Shown here in pieces: positions 15,201 to 24,304 of a stretch of 28,070 nucleotides of DNA. The DNA comes from JBDTRY01 sp039931435 (lineage in GTDB: Bacteria; Acidobacteriota; Thermoanaerobaculia; Gp7-AA8), in assembly GCA_039931435.1 (NCBI GenBank), contig JBDTRY010000026.1:1-28070 (forward strand). Reading direction: 5' to 3'. The position numbers and the translations under genes were made by a program. The notes beneath the pieces are model-generated. The model did not search any database, was not told the origin of the DNA, and saw only the letters and a list, made by a program, of their open reading frames with translations. Numbering within the stretch: position 1 is the first letter of the stretch; each line of letters opens with the position of its first letter.

Positions 15201-16646
15201 ATGGCACGAATGAAAAAGGCCACCTCCAGCGCGGAGATCGACTGGTACCTGATCTCGATCGACCGTTTGAAGAAGCTCGCACTGAGCGGGCTGGTCATCG
15301 TGCTGGGAATCGGCTCGTACGCCTTCTACTACTACCAGCAGAACAGTCCCCGCAATCGCGCCGAAAGGGCGCTCAGTGACGCCCAGATCTCGCTGGATAC
15401 TCTGGCCGCCTCGCGGGATCTGAACAGCTTCCGCGAGGACTTCGACCGGGCCAGCGCCAAGCTCGATCAGGCCCGCACTCTATTCTCCAGAGCGAAATAT
15501 GCGGAAGCGGAGTCCGTGGCCATCGAATCGCAGACCATCACCCAGGCCGCTCTCTCCCGTCTGCCCGGTCAGCGCGACTCCGACGCCCAGTTCCTCACCG
15601 TAGAAGGCGAGGTGCTCTACCAGAAAGAAGGCGGCGACTGGAAGCGCAGCGAGGTGCGAACACCGCTGTTCAATGGCGACTGGGTGAAGACCGGGCCGAA
15701 CTCCTCGGCCGAGCTGATGTTTGCGAATGGTTCGCTTTACACGATCGGGCCGAGCGCTCTTCTGGAGATCTACTCGCTGTTCGGCCCGGGGAGTTCCAAG
15801 AAGCAGAACACCGTGAAGATGCAGATCGGGTCGATCGAGATCGCTACTCATGAAGACATTTCCACGATCCGCACGCCGGGCACGCAGGTCGTCGTCGATT
15901 CCCAGTCGATGGCACAGGTTGGTGTCGACAGCAGGGAGCAGGGAACCGAGATCGTCAACCTCAAGGGATCGTCCCGGGTGAATGCCGGCGCCGGCAGTGA
16001 AGGGATTCAACTCACGGCCGGGGAACAGGTAGCAGCAACCAAGGAGGGCGCGCTTTCGGCAGTGACGAAAGTCGTTCCCGCTCCCGCCCTCCAGGGCCCG
16101 GCCGACAACCAGGTATTCCAGGCGGCAAACAACCTGAGGGTGAAGCTGGAGTGGGCCCCCGAGGCGCAGGCCTCGGGCTATCAGCTTCAGGTTTCAGGTT
16201 CACGGCTGTTCACTGTCATGCAGATCAACTCCCGGCGAACCAAGACAAGCGCGACTACTCAAATCAGCTCGGAGGGTCTTTTCTACTGGCGCGTGGCTTC
16301 GATCGACAGCAAGGGAAGACCGGGAGTATTCAGTCCCTTCCGCCGTTTCCGCGTCACGGGACTGGGCAGTTCGCTGGAATCGCTGCAGAGCGATAAGATT
16401 GCCCCGTCGCTCGTAGTACAGAAACCGTTCCGAATTGGTGGCCAGTTCTATCTCATCGAAGGCAAGGCAGAGCCCGGTGCGTCGGTGTTCATCAGCGATG
16501 AAGAGCTCCTCGACGTGGGGACGGACGGCTCATTCAAGAAACTGATCAGCCTCCCGCAGGTTGGATGGAACACCGTGGTTGTCAAAGCTGTCGATCTCGC
16601 TGGCAATCAATCCGTGCAGCGACAAAAAGTTTACGCGGAAGAATGA
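15201..16646 (+). CDS. FecR-domain membrane-anchored protein
   Basis: This 481-aa protein has an N-terminal membrane anchor (LSGLVIVLGIGSYAFYYY, about residues 32-49) and a helical segment rich in Ala and Asp (50-110). A FecR-type domain spans about 130-270: GEVLYQKEGGDWKRSEV, TPLFNGDWVKTGPNSSAELM, IGSIEIATHEDISTIRTPGTQV, then LTAGEQVAA. Two beta-sandwich-like regions follow (KLEWAPEAQASGYQLQVSGS; GWNTVVVKAVDLAGNQS). It is not a sigma-factor-linked FecR; such standalone FecR/LysM-type proteins are usually envelope proteins of unsettled role. It lies 104 bases upstream of mreB on the same strand. ATG 15201 has no good ribosome site; ATG 15210 is an alternative. Confidence 0.82.
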   Translation: MARMKKATSSAEIDWYLISIDRLKKLALSGLVIVLGIGSYAFYYYQQNSPRNRAERALSDAQISLDTLAASRDLNSFREDFDRASAKLDQARTLFSRAKYAEAESVAIESQTITQAALSRLPGQRDSDAQFLTVEGEVLYQKEGGDWKRSEVRTPLFNGDWVKTGPNSSAELMFANGSLYTIGPSALLEIYSLFGPGSSKKQNTVKMQIGSIEIATHEDISTIRTPGTQVVVDSQSMAQVGVDSREQGTEIVNLKGSSRVNAGAGSEGIQLTAGEQVAATKEGALSAVTKVVPAPALQGPADNQVFQAANNLRVKLEWAPEAQASGYQLQVSGSRLFTVMQINSRRTKTSATTQISSEGLFYWRVASIDSKGRPGVFSPFRRFRVTGLGSSLESLQSDKIAPSLVVQKPFRIGGQFYLIEGKAEPGASVFISDEELLDVGTDGSFKKLISLPQVGWNTVVVKAVDLAGNQSVQRQKVYAEE

Positions 16647-16750
16647 CGAGCCGGCGGGTAACCCGGTCCGATACCGCGGCTGTTTCGCGGCAAGCGTTTT
16701 GCAGTCGGGCTGGCTTAGTCTCGCCGATTACCTTAAAGGAAATTCAATAG

Positions 16751-17776
16751 ATGGCTGTCAAATCTTTACTGTCGATGTTCTCGAACGACCTGGCGATCGA
16801 CCTCGGTACGGCGAACACGCTGGTCTATGCAAAGAACAAAGGCATCGTCGTACGTGAACCATCGATCGTGGCCGTGAACAAAGTGACCGGCAAAGTCGAA
16901 GCGGTGGGCAAGGAAGCGAAGGAAATGCTGGGGCGCACGCCCGGTAATATCGTGGCCATTCGCCCCATGAAGGACGGTGTCATCGCCGACTTCGAAGTGA
17001 CCGAGAAAATGCTCGATTACTTCATCAAGAAGGCGCACGGCCGCTCTTTCCTGGTCAAACCGCGCATCGTCATCTCCGTTCCCTCCGAAATCACGCAGGT
17101 GGAAAAGCGAGCGGTGAAGGATTCCGCGCTCCGCGCTGGAGCAACAGAGGTCTACCTGATCGAACAGGCCATGGCCGCGGCCATCGGCGCAGGGCTGCCC
17201 ATTACGGACCCGACCGGGAACATGATCGTGGACATCGGCGGTGGTACGACCGACGTGGCCGTGATCTCGCTGGCTGGCATCGTCTATTCCCGCTCGGTGC
17301 GCGTTGCCGGAAACGAGATGGACGACGCCATCATTCAGTACATCAAACGCAAGTACAACCTTCTCATTGGCGAGCGTTCCTCCGAACAGGTGAAGATGGA
17401 GATCGGCTCGGCCTTCCCTCTCGATGAGGAAATGACCATGGAGATCAAAGGTCGTGATCTCGTGGAAGGTGTACCGAAGACGCTGGTCATCACGGACGAG
17501 GAAATCCGCGAGGCACTCTCGGAAACGGTCTCGACGATTGTCGAGGCGGTGCGCGTGGCCCTGGAGAGAACGCCGCCGGAACTGTCAGCGGACATCATGG
17601 ACAAGGGCATCATCATCGCCGGTGGCGGATCGATGCTGAAGAATCTCGACAAGAGACTTCGCGAAGAGACCGGCCTTCCCGTCACCCTGGCCGAAGATCC
17701 GCTGGCCTGTGTTGCGCTGGGAACGGGGCAGATGCTCACGGACTTCAATCTCCTCAGAAAGATTTCAATCGATTAG
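16751..17776 (+). CDS. mreB: Rod-shape-determining actin homologue MreB
   Basis: This 341-aa MreB forms membrane-associated filaments that direct lateral wall synthesis. Actin-family nucleotide-binding signatures are visible: DLGTANTLVYAKNKGIVV near the N-terminus (phosphate 1), MIVDIGGGTTDVAVISLAGI (phosphate 2, about 157-176) and IIIAGGGSMLKNLDKRL (adenosine motif). The N-terminal MAVKSLLSMFSNDLAIDLGT matches the usual MreB opening with its short hydrophobic part. A ribosome site taaagga precedes ATG 16751. It heads the mreB-mreC-mreD-mrdA-rodA run. Confidence 0.97.
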   Translation: MAVKSLLSMFSNDLAIDLGTANTLVYAKNKGIVVREPSIVAVNKVTGKVEAVGKEAKEMLGRTPGNIVAIRPMKDGVIADFEVTEKMLDYFIKKAHGRSFLVKPRIVISVPSEITQVEKRAVKDSALRAGATEVYLIEQAMAAAIGAGLPITDPTGNMIVDIGGGTTDVAVISLAGIVYSRSVRVAGNEMDDAIIQYIKRKYNLLIGERSSEQVKMEIGSAFPLDEEMTMEIKGRDLVEGVPKTLVITDEEIREALSETVSTIVEAVRVALERTPPELSADIMDKGIIIAGGGSMLKNLDKRLREETGLPVTLAEDPLACVALGTGQMLTDFNLLRKISID

Positions 17777-17806
17777 AAAGACCCCGGGGTCAGGCTCCTT
17801 CATCGA

Positions 17807-18658
17807 ATGCAAGTCGCCGTAGAACGTCGTCCGACGCTCATCTTTCTGCTCGTACTGGCCGCGCTGTTCATCCTCATGAGCAGGAGCACGGAGACCCGTG
17901 TTCTCGGCGAGACGCGTACCCTGTTCGAGCGCACGGTCATGACAGTCTTCTCGCCGGTACCGAAGTTGGTGAACACCGTCGGGCAGAGTTTCGAAGACGC
18001 CTATCACGGCTATCTGGACATGCGGGCCGCCATCGAGGACAACAGGCGGCTACACCGGGATGTGGCCCAACTCACCCGCGACAATCTGATTCTCCGCCGC
18101 TCGCACGGGGACGTGGCTCGTCTGCGCTCGCTGCTTTCCTACTCCGAGCAGTTCTCCACGCCTACTGTCCTCGCCGACGTGATCATGCTGGACACTGCCA
18201 GCCGCTTCAAATCGATCATTCTCAACCGCGGCTCGGACGCCGGCGTGGAAGTGAACGATCCGGTGATGAACGCCCAGGGTCTGATCGGCAGGGTCGTCCT
18301 TACCACTCGCGATCTGAGCAAGGTGCAGTTGATCATCGATCAGAACGCTTCGGTGGGAACATTGCTGGAGAGAACCCGCCGGCAGGGAGTGGTCCGAGGT
18401 AATGGAAGCGGCGGTGTGCAGATGTACTACGTGCCCTCTCTGAGCGACGTCCAGCCCGGCGACATGATCGCCACCGCGGGAATCGACGGCATTTTTCCGA
18501 GAGGAGTTCCCGTGGGGACCGTAGTAAGAGCCAGCGAAGGCAAGGATCTGTTCAAGACGATCTATGTCACGCCCGGCGTCGATTTCGGATCGCTCGAGGA
18601 AGTGATCATCCTGCACACCGAGAAGATCCCGCCGGAGATCGTGAGGTATACCCCATGA
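17807..18658 (+). CDS. mreC: Rod-shape-determining protein MreC
   Basis: This 283-aa bitopic protein has one N-terminal membrane segment (PTLIFLLVLAALFILMSR), a coiled coil (about 65-105) and the periplasmic beta-domain pair (NRGSDAGVEVNDPVMNAQGL, IGRVVLTTRDLSKVQLI, GDMIATAGIDGIFPRGVPVG). MreC activates PBP2 in the elongasome. It ends in an ATGA overlap with mreD. The gap to mreB is 30 bases and contains a 12-base palindrome gaccccggggtc (17780-17791) rather than a good ribosome site. Confidence 0.95.
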   Translation: MQVAVERRPTLIFLLVLAALFILMSRSTETRVLGETRTLFERTVMTVFSPVPKLVNTVGQSFEDAYHGYLDMRAAIEDNRRLHRDVAQLTRDNLILRRSHGDVARLRSLLSYSEQFSTPTVLADVIMLDTASRFKSIILNRGSDAGVEVNDPVMNAQGLIGRVVLTTRDLSKVQLIIDQNASVGTLLERTRRQGVVRGNGSGGVQMYYVPSLSDVQPGDMIATAGIDGIFPRGVPVGTVVRASEGKDLFKTIYVTPGVDFGSLEEVIILHTEKIPPEIVRYTP

Positions 18659-19161
18659 GGTGGCTACGGTACGTCATCGGGCTGATCATCGCCCTCACCC
18701 TGCACTCGCTTCTGGAACGCTTCTTTCCAAATGCTCTGGCGTTTTTCAACCCCTATCTCATTCTGGTGGTCTACTACTCCATGGGTGGGAACCTTCTGGG
18801 AGCAATCCTGGCCGGCGTCGTAGCCGGACTGGTTCAGGATGCCTATTCTGGAGCGATTTTCGGCCTGCATGCCTTTTCGCTCACGTTCGTGGCCTACATC
18901 GTGGCCTCGGTGAATTCGCGAGTGGTCCTGCGTGGGCCGATCGCCTTCGGCGGCGCCCTGATCGGTTCGGTGGTCATCAACGAGGTCGTCATCTACATCC
19001 TGGTGAACATTCTCATGAAGCAGAAAATAGGAATGTTCGAGCAGAGCCTGTTGCTGAAGACGGCCATGACCTCGGTCTTCGGGATTCTCGTCTACCAGCT
19101 GCTCTCTCTGTTCCTCCGGGACGAGCCGATCGAAGCCATGCGTAAAAGGGCCGCATACTGA
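18655..19161 (+). CDS. mreD: Rod-shape-determining membrane protein MreD
   Basis: This 168-aa polytopic membrane protein starts in a four-base overlap with mreC. Family-like features are RYVIGLIIALTLHSLLERFF, LILVVYYSMGGNLLGAILAG and GLVQDAYSGAIFGLHAFSLT; the GLxQDxxSGxxFGLHAF pattern is characteristic. About five membrane segments fit the family. It bridges MreC to the PBP2-RodA wall synthase. Confidence 0.93.
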   Translation: MRWLRYVIGLIIALTLHSLLERFFPNALAFFNPYLILVVYYSMGGNLLGAILAGVVAGLVQDAYSGAIFGLHAFSLTFVAYIVASVNSRVVLRGPIAFGGALIGSVVINEVVIYILVNILMKQKIGMFEQSLLLKTAMTSVFGILVYQLLSLFLRDEPIEAMRKRAAY

Positions 19162-19268
19162 ATCGAATGATGGACTGCTGCAGTCCGATCCTCTGGAATC
19201 GTTTACTCTTTCCCTAGTGCAAGGCCTGTCGCTTGCAAGACCGAAATGCTGTCCGTGACCCCTGACCC

Positions 19269-21239
19269 ATGCGCGCCTATCGAGACGACCAGAAATTCCT
19301 GAACTTCCGGATCAATCTGGTGATCTGGGGCATCGTCATCGCCTTCTTTTTCCTGGCGGGCGCTTTCTGGTGGGTGCAGGGAGTCCAGGCGGAACGCTAT
19401 CGCGGCCTGGCAGACGCGAACTTCCTCCGCGAGATTCCCATTACCGCCAAGCGCGGCCTCATTCTCGATCGCAACGGGAAAATTCTCGCCGACAACCAGC
19501 CTACCTACTCGCTGATGCTGCGCAGGCGGGACCTCCGCGACCTGGCCAAAACAGATCCATCGATCGAAGCACGCCTGATGCAGTTCGTCGGCGGTACCCT
19601 GCAGATCCCCATCGAAGAACTGCAGGCCAGAATCGAGAAGCAGAAGAGCGTTCCATCGATCCGGCCCATTCCTCTGGCCGAGGATCTCACCGTGGCCCAG
19701 GTCTCGGAGATCGAAGGACACCGGATCACCTTTCCCGTCCTGAGCGTGGAAGCGGTTCAGCGCCGGAACTATCGCTACGGGATCATGGCTTCTCATGTAA
19801 TCGGTTATATCGGGGAAGCCAACGAAGGGGACATCAAGAAGAACCCGGACCTGAAGCCGGGAGATCTCATCGGAAAAAAAGGAGTGGAGCTGGTCTACGA
19901 CTCGTACCTCCGGGGCCGGGACGGCGCCCGATACATGGTCGTGGACAGCCACGGAAAAGAAATCTCGGAATACCTTCCAGCGCGCAGGGAACCCGTTCCC
20001 GGACAGAATGTTTACCTGACCATCGACTTCGATCTGCAGCGACGAGCGGAACAGTACTTCATCGAGAAGGAATTCGTTGGGTCCGCGGTCGTACTGGATC
20101 CACGTAACGGGGAAGTGATGGCCATGGTCTCCAGTCCCGCCTTCAATCCCAACGTTTATTCACGACGGTTTACCCCGGAGGTCTGGGAACAGATCGTCTC
20201 CAATCCCTTCAAGATCGAAGTGAACCGCGCCATCCAGGGGCTATACTCTCCCGGCTCGGTATTCAAGGCTGTCATGGCCATCGCCGGTCTGGCGGACGGT
20301 GCTATCACCCCTTCCACCAACTTTTACTGCGGCGGCAGTGACGTCTTTTTTGGCCGCCGCTTCCGATGCTGGAGACCTCAGGGACATGGATCGATCAGCG
20401 TCGAGAATGCTCTGAAGGTTTCCTGCGACGTCTTTTTCTACAACACCGGCGCTCGCCTCGGTGTGGACAAGATCGCCCAATATGCGCACCGCCTGACTTT
20501 CGGTGAGCTTTCCCATATCGACCTCGAGAACGAGCGCGCCGGCACGGTGCCCTCGACGGCGTGGGCATCGGAGAAACAGCACCGCAAGTGGTATCCCAGT
20601 GAAACAATCTCCGTGGCCATCGGCCAGGGCCCGCTCACCGTTACTCCCCTCCAGGTGGCCAACATGATGAGCTCCATTGCCAATGGAGGAAAAGTGTTCA
20701 GGCCGCATGTGCTGAAACTCGTCGAGGGTCACGACAGCAGTGACCAGGTGCACTGGCTGAAGGTCGAACCGACGGTAATCCACGAATTGAAACTGCCCGC
20801 CGGGCCGCTCAAGGCTGTGCGCCAGGGCCTGTGGGACGTGGTGAACGAGCAAGGCGGCACGGGCGGCAACGCCCGGGTTGAAGGTCTGGACATCTGCGGA
20901 AAGACAGGAACGGTTCAGGTCATCGCCCAGTCAGGATCGAAAGACACGCTTTTCCTGCCGTTCAAATTCCGCGATCATGCCTGGTTTGCCTCGTTTGCTC
21001 CCAGGGACGATGCCCAACTCGTTACGGTCGTGTTCATCGAGCACAGCGGGCTGCACGGTGGAACCGACGCCGCCCCTCTGGCCCGCGAAATCTACCAGGC
21101 CCATTTCCAGAAGCGACTTGGTACGGAGACGATCAACCTCACCGACCCTGCCACTCTGGAGAAGTTAAAGGAAGGCGACCTGCCGACACCCGGCGCAGAC
21201 CTGCCTCGTCCGCCTCCACAGCTCGGAGCCGGCCACTGA
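19269..21239 (+). CDS. mrdA: Penicillin-binding protein 2 (elongasome transpeptidase)
   Basis: This 656-aa class B PBP cross-links peptidoglycan during cell elongation with RodA. It has an N-terminal membrane segment (VIWGIVIAFFFLAGAFWWV), a pedestal starting KRGLILDRNGKILADNQPTY, and a transpeptidase domain with SPGSVFK (S330 catalytic, K333), SCD in LKVSCDVFFYNTGARLG, and KTGT in DICGKTGTVQV. The start follows a 107-base gap after mreD, with the sequence gtgacccctgacccatg and no clear ribosome site; this is the only gap over 40 bases in the mreB-rodA run. Length and motifs are complete. Confidence 0.96.
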   Translation: MRAYRDDQKFLNFRINLVIWGIVIAFFFLAGAFWWVQGVQAERYRGLADANFLREIPITAKRGLILDRNGKILADNQPTYSLMLRRRDLRDLAKTDPSIEARLMQFVGGTLQIPIEELQARIEKQKSVPSIRPIPLAEDLTVAQVSEIEGHRITFPVLSVEAVQRRNYRYGIMASHVIGYIGEANEGDIKKNPDLKPGDLIGKKGVELVYDSYLRGRDGARYMVVDSHGKEISEYLPARREPVPGQNVYLTIDFDLQRRAEQYFIEKEFVGSAVVLDPRNGEVMAMVSSPAFNPNVYSRRFTPEVWEQIVSNPFKIEVNRAIQGLYSPGSVFKAVMAIAGLADGAITPSTNFYCGGSDVFFGRRFRCWRPQGHGSISVENALKVSCDVFFYNTGARLGVDKIAQYAHRLTFGELSHIDLENERAGTVPSTAWASEKQHRKWYPSETISVAIGQGPLTVTPLQVANMMSSIANGGKVFRPHVLKLVEGHDSSDQVHWLKVEPTVIHELKLPAGPLKAVRQGLWDVVNEQGGTGGNARVEGLDICGKTGTVQVIAQSGSKDTLFLPFKFRDHAWFASFAPRDDAQLVTVVFIEHSGLHGGTDAAPLAREIYQAHFQKRLGTETINLTDPATLEKLKEGDLPTPGADLPRPPPQLGAGH

Positions 21240-21277
21240 TTCAGAATTTCGGTTGGCCGATCAGCCAGGAAGGGTAA

Positions 21278-22372
21278 ATGCTCAGACCAAACGTTTCGCG
21301 GATCGATTGGAACTTTATGGGAACCGCACTCTCGATCGCCGCCATCGGCTGCCTGCTCGTTTACAGCGCCACCTACTTCGGGACGCAATCCGGAATCTTT
21401 GAGAAGCAACTGGTCTGGGTGGGGATCGGCATCGCCCTGATGCTCGTCTTCATGCTCATCGATTACCGGATTCTCTTCGACGCCTCCCCGATCCTTTACG
21501 GTGTGGGAATGGCGCTGCTGGCGTACCTGGTGGTGTGGGGCAAGGCCACGGCCCACGTAAGGTCATGGATTCAGTTGCCGGGAAATTTTCAATTTCAGCC
21601 CTCGGAGTTCATGAAAATCTTCACAGCCCTGGTCCTGGCCAAATATTTCGATTCGAACGATCGCGCCTATCTGAATTTCCGAACGTTTTTCATGATCATG
21701 CTCATCGTCGGTGCCCCGATGGCCCTGATCGTCATTCAGCCCGATTTCGGAACGGCCGCTACCTTTACACCGTTGCTGGCAGCGGCCATGTTCTTCGGTG
21801 GAATCAAGCCTCGATACTGGATCATCGCCACACTGATCGTGGCCATCGCCCTTCCCTCAGCCTGGTTCTTCTTTCTGAAGCCCTACCAGAAGGAACGGAT
21901 CATGATCTTCCTCAATCCGGAACGTGATCCCCTCGGATCCGGCTATCAGGTCACGCAGGCCAAAATCGCCATCGGCTCCGGGGGAATCACCGGAAAGGGC
22001 TTCAAACAGGGAACCCAGGCCAAGCTTCAATACCTGCCGGCACGCCACACGGACTTCATCTTCGCCGTTCTCGGCGAGGAATGGGGGTTCGTCGGCGTGG
22101 CTGTTGTGCTCGCTCTGTATCTCTTTCTGATCGTTCAGGCGCTTTCCATCGCCAAAGTGTCACGCGATCGCGGAGGAACTTTTCTGGCCATCACCCTGAT
22201 CATGTTTTTCGTCTTTCACATTCTCATCAACGTCTCGATGCAGATCGGACTGCTGCCCACTACGGGCATACCGCTGCCGCTGATTTCTTACGGCGGATCG
22301 TCGACAATGATGTTCTTCATGGCCATCGGGTTGATTCTGAACGTGGACTATCGAAAATTCGTCAATGCCTGA
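21278..22372 (+). CDS. rodA: SEDS peptidoglycan glycosyltransferase RodA
   Basis: This 364-aa SEDS-family polytopic membrane protein polymerises lipid II together with PBP2. Typical segments are SWIQLPGNFQFQPSEFMKIF (conserved W-I-x-L-P...Q-PSE-x-x-K), VIQPDFGTAATFTPLLAAAM (the conserved Asp-containing Q-P-D-x-G-T loop), GSGGITGKGF and LPARHTDFIFAVLGEEWGF, and the C-terminal TGIPLPLISYGGSS. A strong ribosome site aggaaggg precedes ATG 21278. Confidence 0.96.
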   Translation: MLRPNVSRIDWNFMGTALSIAAIGCLLVYSATYFGTQSGIFEKQLVWVGIGIALMLVFMLIDYRILFDASPILYGVGMALLAYLVVWGKATAHVRSWIQLPGNFQFQPSEFMKIFTALVLAKYFDSNDRAYLNFRTFFMIMLIVGAPMALIVIQPDFGTAATFTPLLAAAMFFGGIKPRYWIIATLIVAIALPSAWFFFLKPYQKERIMIFLNPERDPLGSGYQVTQAKIAIGSGGITGKGFKQGTQAKLQYLPARHTDFIFAVLGEEWGFVGVAVVLALYLFLIVQALSIAKVSRDRGGTFLAITLIMFFVFHILINVSMQIGLLPTTGIPLPLISYGGSSTMMFFMAIGLILNVDYRKFVNA

Positions 22373-22398
22373 GCAGGGCAGCCCGTACGAGGAATTTC

Positions 22399-22752
22399 AT
22401 GCGCCATCGAATCGACCTCTGGCTGAAACTCGTATGCGTCTTCAAGCATCGCACCGATGCCACCGAGTCGTGCCTCAGTGGGCATGTGAAGATCAACGGA
22501 AGCCGTGCCAGGCCCTCGTCCATCGTCCGCGCCGGGGATGTGGTGGAAATCACGGGAGAACGCGAACGGCGGCTGGTTGTTCTGGAACTGCCGCAGCACA
22601 CGGTCTCGAAGGAGGAAGCTCGTTCAATGTATCGCGACGAGTCGCCTCCGCCACCACCGCGCACCGCACCGGTGATCATGCGCGAGCGGGGAGCGGGCAG
22701 ACCGACTAAAAAAGATCGCCGGGAAATCCAGCGTGTCAACCGCAAGTTCTGA
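22399..22752 (+). CDS. S4-domain RNA-binding protein (Hsp15-like)
   Basis: From ATG 22399, behind a gagg ribosome site (22389-22392), the protein is 117 aa. The S4 domain is MRHRIDLWLKLVCVFKHRTD, then GHVKINGSRARPSSIVRAGDVVEI, followed by a proline-rich linker (DESPPPPPRTAP) and a basic tail (RPTKKDRREIQRVNRKF). Hsp15-type S4 proteins recycle stalled 50S subunits that carry a nascent chain; that role is a family inference. It is 26 bases behind rodA and probably in the same transcript. The open frame runs far upstream into rodA but is a shadow there. Confidence 0.85.
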   Translation: MRHRIDLWLKLVCVFKHRTDATESCLSGHVKINGSRARPSSIVRAGDVVEITGERERRLVVLELPQHTVSKEEARSMYRDESPPPPPRTAPVIMRERGAGRPTKKDRREIQRVNRKF

Positions 22753-22764
22753 AACGGCCTGTAT

Positions 22765-22793
22765 TTGCCAACCACTCCGCCCCTTCCTATAAT
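22765..22793 (+). promoter_or_regulatory. Strong sigma70-type promoter for the HU-family gene
   Basis: TTGCCA (22765-22770), a 17-base spacer and a perfect TATAAT (22788-22793) predict transcription starting near 22800 and a leader of about 135 bases. The leader contains a perfect seven-base hairpin, ccgatcg-cga-cgatcgg (22847-22863). Confidence 0.7.
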
Positions 22794-22934
22794 CGGAGCT
22801 TCGCGGGATGAAGAGCGTCTGATCCAGGGTCCTGAAACCGTGATTTCCGATCGCGACGATCGGGTGGCGAGGGCGGGCCCCGAAGTGATTACTCGCTGTC
22901 TCGCCGGACCATTAGAACGCTTGCAGGAGGCACG

Positions 22935-23204
22935 ATGATCAAAGCGGATATCGTAAACAAGGTCGCGGAGGCGACGGATGTCTCGCGGGTAAAAGCCGCC
23001 CAGGCCGTCGATACCGTGATCGAAGGTCTCCGCAATGCCCTGGCCAACGGGCAACGGATCGAGCTCCGTGGATTCGGCGTCTTTCAGGTCAAGCAGCGCA
23101 AGAAGGGAATCGGCCGAAATCCCAAGACCGGAGTGGAAGTGAAGATCCCGCCCGGAAACACCATTCGTTTCAAGCCGGGCAAGGAACTGCGGAACCTCTT
23201 GTAG
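22935..23204 (+). CDS. HU/IHF-family DNA-bending protein
   Basis: This 89-aa protein of the bacterial histone-like family begins MIKADIVNKVAEATDVSRVK. It carries the beta-ribbon arm IELRGFGVFQVKQRKKGIGR and NPKTGVEVKIPPGNTIRFKP, with the Asn-Pro of the arm that intercalates into the minor groove. A perfect AGGAGG lies four bases before ATG 22935. It is likely a nucleoid protein; assignment to HU rather than IHF-alpha is uncertain. The 3' end faces the 3' end of pheS with 18 bases between, and no terminator is evident there. Confidence 0.92.
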   Translation: MIKADIVNKVAEATDVSRVKAAQAVDTVIEGLRNALANGQRIELRGFGVFQVKQRKKGIGRNPKTGVEVKIPPGNTIRFKPGKELRNLL

Positions 23205-23222
23205 CGTTCCCCTCGCCGCTCC

Positions 23223-24245
23223 TCAGAACTGCCGCAGCACCCTGAGATCGTTCTCGAACAGGGTGCGGATGTTCGGAACTCCGAACTTGAGCATGGCCAT
23301 GCGGTCGATTCCCAGTCCGAAGGCGAACCCACTCCATTCCTCGGGGTCGATATCGACGTTCCTCAGAACGTTCGGGTGAATCATGCCGCAGCCCAGAATT
23401 TCCATCCATCCCGTCTGTGAACAGGTTCCACAGCCCAGCCCTTGACAGAAAACGCAGGATATGTCGACCTCCGCGGAGGGCTCGGTGAACGGGAAGTAGC
23501 TCGGGCGAAAACGGACGGCAGTGTCAGAGCTGAAGATTCGCCTCAGAAAGTGCTGCAAGGTCCCGCGCAGGTGTCCGAAACTCACGCCTCGGTCGATGAG
23601 AAAGCCTTCGATCTGGTGGAACATGGGCGAGCGGCGCATGGTGATCTCGTCGCGCCGGAAGACCCGGCCCGGAGCGATGACCTTCATCGGCGGACGAAGC
23701 CGCTCCATAGCCCGGATCTGAACATTCGAGGTGTGGGTGCGCAGAAGCATTCCCCCCGGGACGAAGAACGTGTCCTGGGAGTCGCGCGCGGGATGGTCGG
23801 GAGTGAAGTTCAGGGCTTCGAAGTTGTACCAGTCCGTTTCGATTTCGGGACCAGGATCGACTGAATATCCCATCTCCTTGAAGATGGTCTCCATCTCACG
23901 GCGGACGATGGTCACTGGATGAAGATGCCCGAGCGACGGAGGCCTTCCGGGAAGTGTGACGTCGATCCGGGAACGGGCTTCCCTGCTGGCCGTCGCTTCG
24001 GCCGCGGCAAGTTCCATCTTCTGTTTCAGCGCGGGCTCCAGGTCGTCGCGAAGACGATTCAGGGCATCGCCCGTAGCGCGCTTGGCGTCCTTCGGAACGT
24101 CCTTGAGGCGACCGAAGAGAGCGGGCAGCAAACCACCCTTTCGTCCGAAATATCTGACACGCAGCGCGTCGAGATCATCAACCGTGACCGCGGTCTGGAG
24201 CTCCCGCAGCGCCTCAGTGCGTATTTTGTCGATTTCCTCGAGCAT
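23223..24245 (-). CDS. pheS: Phenylalanyl-tRNA synthetase alpha subunit
   Basis: This protein charges tRNA-Phe as the catalytic subunit of an alpha2-beta2 enzyme. From ATG 24245 it is 340 aa, starting MLEEIDKIRTEALREL; the open frame reaches 24302, but the extra 19 residues are not family-like. The N-terminal coiled coil is followed by class II motifs: GHLHPVTIVRREMETIFKEM, motif 2 region (IAPGRVFRRDEITMRRSPMFHQIEG) and the C-terminal GFAFGLGIDRMAMLKFG (motif 3). The beta subunit gene pheT is not downstream: the next gene is HU on the other strand. A strong terminator separates it from rplT. Confidence 0.96.
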   Translation of the reverse strand: MLEEIDKIRTEALRELQTAVTVDDLDALRVRYFGRKGGLLPALFGRLKDVPKDAKRATGDALNRLRDDLEPALKQKMELAAAEATASREARSRIDVTLPGRPPSLGHLHPVTIVRREMETIFKEMGYSVDPGPEIETDWYNFEALNFTPDHPARDSQDTFFVPGGMLLRTHTSNVQIRAMERLRPPMKVIAPGRVFRRDEITMRRSPMFHQIEGFLIDRGVSFGHLRGTLQHFLRRIFSSDTAVRFRPSYFPFTEPSAEVDISCVFCQGLGCGTCSQTGWMEILGCGMIHPNVLRNVDIDPEEWSGFAFGLGIDRMAMLKFGVPNIRTLFENDLRVLRQF

Positions 24246-24273
24246 GCTCGTCCTCAGGCGACCGTGTGGAACG

Positions 24274-24302
24274 ATACGACAGACAGGCGCCGCTGTCGTC
24301 AA
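24274..24302 (-). promoter_or_regulatory. Weak candidate promoter for pheS
   Basis: On the minus strand TTGACG (24297-24302) and, 17 bases later, TCGTAT (24274-24279) lie immediately downstream of the rplT terminator. The -10 match is poor (3 of 6). It would give pheS a short leader of its own. Confidence 0.3.
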
Positions 24303-24304
24303 CT

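Noticed and set aside
22081..22398. N-terminal extension of the S4 protein into rodA
   Set aside because: It would overlap rodA by nearly 300 bases in another frame. A good ribosome site and ATG at 22399 fit the S4 family start.
24246..24302. Upstream extension of pheS by 19 codons
   Set aside because: The family-typical N-terminus begins at ATG 24245, and the extension runs into the promoter and terminator region.
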